Assembly (NCBI GenBank): GCA_027490345.1
Contig: JAIXYF010000375.1
Span: forward strand, 1 to 5,344
DNA: 5,344 nt
Source: Novosphingobium sp.
Lineage (GTDB): Bacteria; Pseudomonadota; Alphaproteobacteria; Sphingomonadales; Sphingomonadaceae
Direction of reading: 5' to 3'
Below the pieces are notes generated by a model. That model did not search any database. It was given only the letters and a program-made list of their open reading frames with translations, and was not told the DNA's origin. Position 1 is the first letter of the stretch; every line of letters starts with the position of its first letter. Below, one piece after another: positions 1 to 4,066 of the stretch. The translations under genes and the position numbers were made by a program.

Positions 1-210
1 ATTGTCCGGTCCATTGGCGCTCAGCAGGCGAGCTTCCTGAAGCAGCGCGAGGTCACCGTTGAGATCGTCGCCATGGTAGATCCGCCTGAGCTTGGGATCG
101 CTGATGCGGAATTCCTCATCGAGCCCGGACGAGCGCTCGTCGCGGCGCTCGACCAGGAACTTGACGACCTCGCGTGTTAGCCTCGGCAGCGCGGCCAGCT
201 TCGCACTCAA
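1..210 (-). CDS. Unrecognised protein, N-terminal ~70 residues (runs off the left edge)
   Basis: An open minus-strand frame enters the window at position 1 and reads as a plausible soluble, charged protein: it contains LPRLTREVVKFLVERRDE, then FRISDPKLRRIYHGDDLNGD and ALLQEARLL. The frame stays open back to an in-frame TAG at 250-252, and no ATG or GTG lies between, so the only common start is TTG at 208-210, with a weak AGGG about 11 bases upstream. The helix-rich, Arg/Glu-rich character ending in an 'ALLQEARLL' helix would fit a small winged-helix-like domain, but that is inference and I do not recognise the family. It is divergent from the transglycosylase gene at 286. It could also be the surviving part of a decayed gene, since a good start is missing. 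The coding assignment is moderately sure; the function is unknown. Confidence 0.5.
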   Translation of the reverse strand, partial: MSAKLAALPRLTREVVKFLVERRDERSSGLDEEFRISDPKLRRIYHGDDLNGDLALLQEARLLSANGPDN

Positions 211-275
211 TTCCGCGATTGCCCTCGCTTGGCGGGCAGGATAAAAGAGCTACGCGGTCCCCAAGCCATGCCGAA

Positions 276-280
276 AGGTG
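276..280 (+). promoter_or_regulatory. Ribosome binding site of the transglycosylase gene
   Basis: AGGTG at 276-280 has its AGG core 7 bases before the ATG at 286. It decides in favour of 286 over the ATG at 268 or the TTG at 229, neither of which is needed to complete the signal peptide. Confidence 0.55.
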
Positions 281-285
281 TGGTT

Positions 286-1140
286 ATGAAATTCTACCTC
301 AGCGCAGCGCTTATCGCGCTCAGCTCGCAAGCGGCAGGCCAAGAGGCTAAGCTTGAAGACTTCTCGAGCGGCACACCCTCCGAATTCTCGCTCCTGGTGC
401 CAGGAGTGGCTGTCAAAAGCCCGACCGCGCACCCTGAGGCCAAGCAGCTCGTTCCCGAGAGTGAAGCGACTTCCTTTGTGGAGGAGGCGATCACCTCTGT
501 CGGCCCCACGACGCCATGGTTCTACATCCCGTCATGGATGAGACGCGGAAGCTCTGCCGTCATTCCCACGCGGGTGAACGCATCGAGCCTCGGGGTAGAT
601 CCCGATTGCCTCTATGGAGGCTACTTCCCGCGCTATGACCTGTCCGATTTGGCCCAATCGCGGCGCCGTCTCTATTTTCGCCACGTCGCTGCAGCGGCTT
701 GCGAAGCCGGCGTTCCTGTGCGGCTCTTTGACGCGCTTGTTGCTCATGAAAGCCGCTACCAGCCCTTTGCACGCAGTCCTGCCGGGGCGATGGGCATGGC
801 ACAGCTGATGCCGGGGACTGCAAGCTATCTTGGCGTTTCAGATCCTTGGGACCCTGTCGAAAATCTCCGTGGGGGAGCGCGTTACCTGCGTGAGCAGCTC
901 GATCGCTATGGCTCGTGGCATCTTGCTTTGGCTGCGTACAATGCGGGTCCAGGCAACGTCGACAAGCATGGCGGAGTTCCGCCCTTTGCTGAAACGCGCA
1001 GCTATGTTCGCACCATACTTGCTTCGCTCAGCGGCAGCACTGCGGCGCCAGTCTCGCTTACCCGACTTGGAGCTGAGAACCCCTTCAGGTCGGCCAGCCT
1101 TCTCGCGTTCACTGGAGGATCAGATGTCCCAGAAAACTGA
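286..1140 (+). CDS. Exported SLT-domain lytic transglycosylase (VirB1-like, conjugation-associated)
   Basis: This 284-residue protein should cleave the glycan strands of peptidoglycan in the periplasm, releasing 1,6-anhydromuramyl products and making room for the secretion channel. Residues 1-17 form a Sec signal peptide (MKFYL, then a hydrophobic AALIAL stretch, with cleavage near SQAAGQ). A Pro/Ser-rich linker follows, and the SLT (lysozyme-like) domain spans about 138-255. Family motifs are visible: the catalytic Glu is E155 in AHESRY, followed by GAMGMAQLMP (about 167-176), the GGARYLREQ helix, and AAYNAGPGNV (216-225). C108 and C139 could form a disulfide. The ATG at 286 is chosen because AAAGG lies about 7 bases upstream and the signal peptide begins there; an open frame with a TTG start at 229 and an ATG at 268 would only add an unlikely N-terminal tail. 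Transglycosylases of this type accompany most conjugative type IV systems. The 3' end overlaps a convergent gene by 21 bases. Confidence 0.9.
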   Translation: MKFYLSAALIALSSQAAGQEAKLEDFSSGTPSEFSLLVPGVAVKSPTAHPEAKQLVPESEATSFVEEAITSVGPTTPWFYIPSWMRRGSSAVIPTRVNASSLGVDPDCLYGGYFPRYDLSDLAQSRRRLYFRHVAAAACEAGVPVRLFDALVAHESRYQPFARSPAGAMGMAQLMPGTASYLGVSDPWDPVENLRGGARYLREQLDRYGSWHLALAAYNAGPGNVDKHGGVPPFAETRSYVRTILASLSGSTAAPVSLTRLGAENPFRSASLLAFTGGSDVPEN

Positions 1141-1395
1141 GAAGCCGATGCTGGAGGCATAGTACAGGCTGATGGCCAGGATCACCGGTGTGCCTGTGAG
1201 ATAGTTGGCTTGCCAGCGCAGCCATAGCTTCGGAATTAGCAATGCCTTGTCGAGCGTGCTGGCGCGAGGCGGAGCCCATCGGCCGGTGCGCCAGTCATTG
1301 AGGGTCACGATGGTCGAAAGTGCGGCGCAGATCAGTGCCATTATCCCGACCGCAATATAGAGCGATGTCCAGGCAATGAGCGCTTCTTGCTTCAC
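1120..1395 (-). CDS. Small two-TM inner-membrane protein, unknown function
   Basis: This 91-residue protein is not one I recognise. It has two clear hydrophobic segments, about 10-32 (SLYIAVGIMALICAALSTIV) and 67-88 (TGTPVILAISLYYASSIGF). They are joined by a roughly 35-residue Trp/Arg-rich loop with NDWRTGRWAPP and a second basic stretch (PKLWLRW), so it should sit in the inner membrane as a hairpin. The start is GTG at 1395; an in-frame stop lies 11 codons upstream with no ATG or other GTG between. The only candidate ribosome binding site is a GGGG about 12 bases upstream, which is weak. Its last 21 bases overlap the convergent transglycosylase gene. It may follow the two minus-strand genes to its right as a third operon member after a 147-base gap. 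Small membrane proteins beside tra genes sometimes act in entry exclusion, but nothing in the sequence shows that here. Confidence 0.6.
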   Translation of the reverse strand: MKQEALIAWTSLYIAVGIMALICAALSTIVTLNDWRTGRWAPPRASTLDKALLIPKLWLRWQANYLTGTPVILAISLYYASSIGFSVFWDI

Positions 1396-1542
1396 CGTCA
1401 GTCGTATCCCCGATCTTTGAGCAGATCACCGCTCTAAACGAACTTCGCGGCCATCATGCTCCGAGTCACGTTACCATATCATCGACGGGTCGGCGAAGCT
1501 CCTACTGCTGGGGCGTGCTCGGCGGGCGCAGCTTTTGCTGGG
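1396..1542. other. Minus-strand gap between the 164-residue and 91-residue genes
   Basis: These 147 bases hold no supported gene. I see no hairpin with a T-run, and no well-matched promoter, so it is open whether the 91-residue gene is read with the two genes upstream or on its own. Confidence 0.35.
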
Positions 1543-2037
1543 TCAGCCGAACGAGCGATCAAAGAGCGCAGGATCCTGTCGCCGCGCCTCCAGCGCTGCG
1601 TGATGCCTTACAATGGCGCTGGAGGTGCGCTGCGCTATGCCGTGGCATAGGGCTTCGCGAATGGGCTCGAAAGTCCCATTGCATGCGGCCATCTCCTCGG
1701 AGAGCTGGAGCGCAAGGGCAATGGCGAGATGGGCAGATGTTTCGCAGCAGGGGTTCTCATAAGACTCCGGGCTGACAAAGCAGTGGACGGCGATCGCAGC
1801 TCTGACAGGATCGATGGCAAGTCTTTCGTTGAGTCGGTTAAACTCGGCCGTCGACATACTGCCATCAGCGATGCGCTCGAACAGGCCACTGCGGTGGCTG
1901 CTCTTGATGATCCCCTCATCCACAAGCCGACGCAGACTGACCCCCTGCCGGCTCATCTGGTCCTTGATCAAATCGGCGTACTCAGCTTGCAACTGATGAC
2001 AGCTCTTCCGCTGGTTTGGGTGCGCCCCCTGACCCAT
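1543..2037 (-). CDS. Unrecognised 164-residue Cys/His-rich protein, possibly regulatory
   Basis: This is a soluble, helix-rich protein with no signal peptide or membrane segment. The N-terminal half (about 17-85) holds YADLIKDQMSRQGVSLRRLV and then SMSTAEFNRLNERLAIDPVRA. The spacing of short amphipathic helices recalls a Cro/CI-like helix-turn-helix, but this is only a resemblance. The C-terminal half has many Cys and His residues: HC at 85-86, PCC at 96-98, H103, C119, CH at 131-132 and HH at 145-146. These could bind a metal or simply be buried. The ATG at 2037 is chosen over the TTG at 2052 because GGAGG (2043-2047) stands 5 bases before it. The 124-residue gene lies 45 bases upstream on the same strand, so the two probably form an operon. 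I do not recognise the family; the coding call is well supported by length and composition. Confidence 0.72.
   Translation of the reverse strand: MGQGAHPNQRKSCHQLQAEYADLIKDQMSRQGVSLRRLVDEGIIKSSHRSGLFERIADGSMSTAEFNRLNERLAIDPVRAAIAVHCFVSPESYENPCCETSAHLAIALALQLSEEMAACNGTFEPIREALCHGIAQRTSSAIVRHHAALEARRQDPALFDRSFG
1587..1625. repeat. Perfect 10-bp inverted repeat inside the 164-residue gene
   Basis: CCTCCAGCGC at 1587-1596 is the exact reverse complement of GCGCTGGAGG at 1616-1625, with a 19-base spacer, near the 3' end of the coding sequence. A second palindrome, CTATGCC-GT-GGCATAG, sits at 1635-1650. They could fold in the transcript, but no T-run follows, so they are not called as a terminator. 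Confidence 0.4.
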
Positions 2038-2042
2038 CCTTG

Positions 2043-2047
2043 CCTCC
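2043..2047 (-). promoter_or_regulatory. Ribosome binding site deciding the start of the 164-residue gene
   Basis: On the minus strand GGAGG lies 5 bases ahead of the ATG at 2037-2035. The longer frame from TTG at 2052 would place this site inside the coding sequence, and that TTG has GGGAG only 2-3 bases before it, which is too close to be effective. Confidence 0.6.
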
Positions 2048-2082
2048 GTCAATTCTCCCTATGCAGTTGCATGATGTGAATT

Positions 2083-2457
2083 CTAAAAGGCGGCTTTGGC
2101 AAGAGAAATTTGGCGCTGGCTAATGGCAAGCGCGCAGAAGACTACCGTCTCACGTACGCCGCACTGGTCGCCTGTGACCTCTGCGAGTCGGGCTTTGAGG
2201 GTGTCAAATTCCGCATTCAGGGCACCGCTCAATCTTAGGTATATCCTGACCCGCCCGTCGCACGGCCGGTGCCGGTTGAATGCTGCGATCAATTCCTGAT
2301 TGGATAAATCCGGCGCGCGGATCACATCCGTGATCACGTCCCTAAGGCGCTGGAATTTCAGTTTTTCTATGGTCAGCCACTTGATGGCCTCGGCAATGAT
2401 CGCGAATGCCTCCTTACTCACCAGCAGTTCGTGGACGACCTCCTTGTCGCTGGCCAT
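2083..2457 (-). CDS. Small protein with a ribbon-helix-helix-like C-terminal half, candidate DNA-binding regulator or relaxosome accessory
   Basis: This 124-residue cytoplasmic protein does not belong to a family I can name. Residues 1-66 are helical (HELLVSKEAFAIIAEAIKWL, then LRDVITDVIRAPDLSNQELI). Residues about 69-112 read as a short strand RVRIYLRLS, a long helix (GALNAEFDTLKARLAEV) and a second helix after a turn (GVRETVVFCALAI). That strand-helix-helix order is the pattern of the ribbon-helix-helix (CopG/Arc/TraY-like) fold; the match is by eye and is inference. The ATG at 2457 has a strong ribosome binding site, GGAGG at 2465-2469 on the minus strand, 7 bases away. The gene starts beside the repeat array at 2544-2695 and is divergent from the tra operon, which is where an autoregulated tra regulator or oriT-binding protein would be expected. 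The 164-residue gene follows 45 bases downstream. Confidence 0.7.
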   Translation of the reverse strand: MASDKEVVHELLVSKEAFAIIAEAIKWLTIEKLKFQRLRDVITDVIRAPDLSNQELIAAFNRHRPCDGRVRIYLRLSGALNAEFDTLKARLAEVTGDQCGVRETVVFCALAISQRQISLAKAAF

Positions 2458-2543
2458 TGCGTCTCCTCCCGCCCTTGTTCGCTACTGATCGGGGCCCCTT
2501 GGCGTTGGTTCCATATCTCCTCGCCGAGTCGCTGCAACGATTC

Positions 2544-2695
2544 GGACCAGTGGTATGAAAAACAGACCCACGTGGTCATGGATTCAGGACCACGTGGTAT
2601 TACCAGCATGCCACCCTGGTCATGAATCCATGACCACGTGGTGCTAAAAATCGACCCACCCGGTATCAAAAACCGGACCACCCGGCATCAAAAAC
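2544..2695 (+). repeat. Array of about seven degenerate ~22-bp repeats with a CCACGTGG-like core
   Basis: Units begin near 2544, 2564, 2587, 2609, 2631, 2652 and 2675, spaced 20-23 bases apart, or about two helical turns. The core is GACCACGTGGT or GACCCACCCGGT, and several units continue into ATCAAAAAC. Core variants are CCAGTGG, CCACGTGG (three exact copies at 2568, 2590 and 2634), CCACCCTGG and CCACCCGG (two copies). The last two units are nearly identical to each other, while the middle ones end in ATGGATTC or ATTACCAG. Phased copies of a near-palindromic core in an intergenic region are typical of protein-binding arrays (iterons, operators, relaxosome sites). An alternative is the repeat-bearing terminus of a decayed insertion sequence; no transposase is present in the window. 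Confidence 0.8.
2568..2641. repeat. Perfect 19-bp inverted repeat, 36-base spacer
   Basis: The left arm 2568-2586 (CCACGTGGTCATGGATTCA) is the exact reverse complement of the right arm 2623-2641. The spacer contains a further CCACGTGG unit and the small pair ACCAG / CTGGT (2602-2606 and 2616-2620). Each arm consists of one repeat core plus an ATGGATTC extension, so this is a second level of order beyond the direct array. It could extrude as a cruciform, fold as RNA, or be a symmetric binding site. Confidence 0.8.
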
Positions 2696-2740
2696 AGTGA
2701 TTCGCGGACTTCTCCGACTTCGCCGTACACAACAGTGATT
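2693..2740 (+). repeat. Two copies of AACAGTGATT, 38 bases apart
   Basis: The 10-base word AACAGTGATT occurs at 2693-2702, directly after the last repeat unit, and again at 2731-2740 upstream of traA. Its closeness to the likely tra promoter suggests a second type of binding site, but two 10-base copies are limited evidence. Confidence 0.5.
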
Positions 2741-2761
2741 GAGAAAAGGTTTCGCCTGCGG

Positions 2762-2807
2762 CCCCTTTGGTGACGACGCACTGCGTCATTTGGTCAACCA
2801 GAAGGGG
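2762..2807 (+). promoter_or_regulatory. Predicted leader stem-loop covering the traA ribosome binding site
   Basis: CCCCTT (2762-2767) can pair with AAGGGG (2802-2807), which is the traA Shine-Dalgarno sequence, 6 bases before the ATG. The stem continues with TGGT (2768-2771) against ACCA (2797-2800), leaving G2801 bulged. Inside it sits a second hairpin, GACGC (2775-2779) with GCGTC (2783-2787) around a 3-base loop. If transcription starts upstream of 2762, this would restrict pilin translation until it is opened. Pairing was found by eye and no folding energy was computed. Confidence 0.45.
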
Positions 2808-2813
2808 AAGACA

Positions 2814-3131
2814 ATGAAGGTCCACAATCTCAAGCAGGCAGGAGGGACGCTCGCCGTCGCCTTTGCTGCCGCCACCGCCATGAGCGTCTTCGGTATCGAA
2901 GCGGCCATGGCCGGCACCGATGCAACGTTCAATACGGCGCTCACGCGGTTCACCGGCTTCCTTCAGGGGTCGGGCGGACGGATCATCACCGTTCTGTCGC
3001 TCGCGGGCGGCATCGTCGCCATGGCCAGCGGGCGTTTCTCGCTCGGCCAGGTCGCGATCCCTGTCGGCGTCGGGGTCGGCGCGGGGACCGGCGTGCCGAT
3101 CGTCACTTCCACAGTCACGGCAACGATCTGA
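2814..3131 (+). CDS. traA: F-type conjugative pilin precursor TraA
   Basis: This encodes a 105-residue prepilin. A long leader (1-33; basic MKVHNLK, hydrophobic core, AAMA at the end) would be removed by signal peptidase to leave a mature pilin of about 72 residues starting GTDATF, close to the roughly 70 residues of F pilin. The mature protein has two hydrophobic helices, IITVLSLAGGIVAMASG and a Gly/Val-rich GQVAIPVGVGVGAGTGVPIV. They are joined by a short loop with one Arg (GRFS), the arrangement known for TraA/VirB2 pilins held in the inner membrane before pilus assembly. The mature chain has no Lys, Arg at 12, 23 and 41, and a single acidic residue (D3). The ATG at 2814 has AAGGGG 6 bases upstream; a TTG at 2739 in the same frame lacks a leader and is rejected. 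It is the first gene of the tra operon and traL follows after 85 bases. Confidence 0.88.
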   Translation: MKVHNLKQAGGTLAVAFAAATAMSVFGIEAAMAGTDATFNTALTRFTGFLQGSGGRIITVLSLAGGIVAMASGRFSLGQVAIPVGVGVGAGTGVPIVTSTVTATI

Positions 3132-3216
3132 GCGAGAGCACGGATCAACGCGAACGGGGGCGCTGCTCCATCACCCGCAAGGGAATGGCAGCAAACCTTT
3201 CTGGCGGAGACGATCT
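3132..3216 (+). other. traA-traL intercistronic gap
   Basis: These 85 bases are the only sizeable gap in an otherwise closely packed operon. It is GC-rich, with GGGGGCGCTGCTCC near 3160, and ends in the traL ribosome binding site. I see no strong terminator with a T-run. Gaps after pilin genes can hold processing or attenuation sites that raise pilin output over later genes; that is inference here. Confidence 0.35.
3206..3209 (+). promoter_or_regulatory. Ribosome binding site supporting the TTG start of traL
   Basis: GGAG at 3206-3209 stands 7 bases before TTG at 3217. There is no in-frame ATG or GTG in the upstream gap, and the resulting protein begins MDKYSIPKHL, the expected N-terminal end of TraL proteins, so the rare start is well supported. 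Confidence 0.7.
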
Positions 3217-3501
3217 TTGGACAAGTATTCCATTCCAAAGCATCTCGACGATCCCGAACTGATCGGGTTCTGGTCGCTTGATGAATTCCTTGTGCTGGTG
3301 ATCCCGTTCACCTGGGGAATTCTGGCGCAGCATGTTGTCATAGGCCTGCTTCTGGCCGTTGCTGCATGGCTTGGGTACCGCAAACTCAAAGCTGGGCGCT
3401 CGATGTATTGGGTCCTGCATTTTGCCTATTGGCATTTGCCGGGTGAATTCTTCGGGCTGAAGGTCGCTCCGCCTTCCCACTTGCGTGTGATGGCGGGCTG
3501 A
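3217..3501 (+). CDS. traL: Type IV secretion pilus assembly protein TraL
   Basis: This is a 94-residue inner-membrane protein, the F-type counterpart of VirB3, needed for pilus assembly; F TraL is about 91 residues. It opens with the short polar MDKYSIPKHLDDPELIGFW typical of the family. Two adjacent hydrophobic segments follow, about 22-37 (DEFLVLVIPFTWGILA) and 40-53 (VVIGLLLAVAAWLG), then a basic YRKLKAGR turn and a C-terminal part rich in aromatics (YWVLHFAYWHLPGEF). The start is TTG at 3217 with GGAG 7 bases upstream. A longer frame from 2920 overlaps traA in another phase and gives a low-complexity Arg/Ser tail, so it is rejected. traE starts 1 base after the stop codon, implying translational coupling. 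Confidence 0.9.
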   Translation: MDKYSIPKHLDDPELIGFWSLDEFLVLVIPFTWGILAQHVVIGLLLAVAAWLGYRKLKAGRSMYWVLHFAYWHLPGEFFGLKVAPPSHLRVMAG

Positions 3502-3502
3502 C

Positions 3503-4066
3503 ATGGAACTTTCATTCGCACACGAGGCTTCGCAGCGGACGCTCAAGCAGCGCAACATTCTGGCTCTGACCTGCATCGTTCTCGGTGCTCTGGTGCTGGT
3601 GATGTTCGCCGCCGCAACGACGCGAGACCGGGAGGTTGTCCTCCAGCCCATTCTTCCCAGCGAAATGGTGCTGAGCTCAGCGGCGGTGAGCCCCGAATAT
3701 CTCGAGGCTGTGACCCGCGACACTGCGCAGCTCGCGCTCAATCGGTCGCCTGAGAACCTGCAGTATTGGCTCGATGGCCTCATTGCGATTGCCGCCCCGG
3801 AGGCGCGGGGCCCGCTCAAAGCCAACCTTCTCAAGATCATCGATGAGCAGCAAGACTCGCAGGTCACCCAGTTCATCACGATCGACTGGATCCGCACGGA
3901 CCCCGAGAACCTGACCAGTCAGGTTGGCGGCGTGCTCCACACGATCGTCGGTTCGCGCGACGTCCGCCGCGAGCACAAGATCTTCGAATTCCATTGGCAG
4001 CACACCGGCGTCTCGCTCCGCCTCAAGGGCTTTGGCGTGGTCGTCAAGAAGGAGCAGGAACAATGA
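3503..4066 (+). CDS. traE: Type IV secretion pilus assembly protein TraE
   Basis: At 187 residues this is almost exactly the length of F TraE (188) and is the F-type counterpart of VirB8. The bitopic layout is clear: a short cytoplasmic N-terminus ending in RTLKQRN, one membrane helix at about 19-38 (ILALTCIVLGALVLVMFAAA), then a periplasmic domain of about 150 residues. That domain has the usual features: VVLQPILPSEM just after the membrane, SPEYLEAVTRDTAQLALNRS, an NLQYWLDGL segment and a final strand region (FEFHWQHTGVSLRLKGFGVV). It should nucleate assembly at the inner membrane together with TraL, TraK and TraB. The ATG at 3503 follows the traL stop by 1 base with only a weak GGCGGG ahead, suggesting coupling to traL translation. 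Its stop overlaps the traK start (ATGA at 4063-4066). Confidence 0.92.
   Translation: MELSFAHEASQRTLKQRNILALTCIVLGALVLVMFAAATTRDREVVLQPILPSEMVLSSAAVSPEYLEAVTRDTAQLALNRSPENLQYWLDGLIAIAAPEARGPLKANLLKIIDEQQDSQVTQFITIDWIRTDPENLTSQVGGVLHTIVGSRDVRREHKIFEFHWQHTGVSLRLKGFGVVVKKEQEQ

Larger units (their letters stand above)
2458..2813. other. Divergent intergenic control region between the minus-strand operon and the tra operon
   Basis: These 356 bases hold no convincing gene. From left to right they contain: the ribosome binding site of the 124-residue gene (2465-2469), a GGGGCCCC palindrome (2491-2498), a degenerate ~22-bp repeat array (2544-2695) with an internal 19-bp inverted repeat, two copies of AACAGTGATT (2693-2702 and 2731-2740), and the leader of traA with a stem over its ribosome binding site. 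I see no sigma-70 promoter with both boxes well matched on either strand, although both operons presumably start here. A transfer origin could also lie here, but no known nic-site sequence was recognised. Confidence 0.6.

Noticed and set aside
1587..1650. Rho-independent terminator within the 164-residue gene
   Set aside because: The inverted repeats are perfect but lie inside a coding sequence and no T-run follows on either strand.
2418..2681. Minus-strand 87-codon open frame across the repeat array
   Set aside because: It is made of translated repeat units and overlaps the start of the well-supported 124-residue gene in another frame; it has no ribosome binding site or recognisable protein character.
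2544..2695. CRISPR array
   Set aside because: Units are only ~22 bases apart with no unique spacers and are degenerate; no cas genes are present.
2739..2767. Sigma-70 promoter with TTGAGA at 2739 as the -35 box
   Set aside because: The position 17 bases downstream is GC-rich (CCCCTT) and does not resemble a -10 box.
2739..2813. N-terminal extension of TraA from TTG at 2739
   Set aside because: It would put a non-signal sequence before the leader and place the AAGGGG ribosome binding site inside the coding sequence.
2920..3501. Extended plus-strand version of traL starting inside traA
   Set aside because: The added N-terminal part is Arg/Ser-rich out-of-phase translation of traA; the TTG at 3217 with GGAG upstream explains the TraL start.
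3145..3897. Long minus-strand open frame (250 codons) opposite traL and traE
   Set aside because: It lies antisense to two confidently identified tra genes, with an Arg/Ser-rich composition typical of a GC-rich shadow frame.
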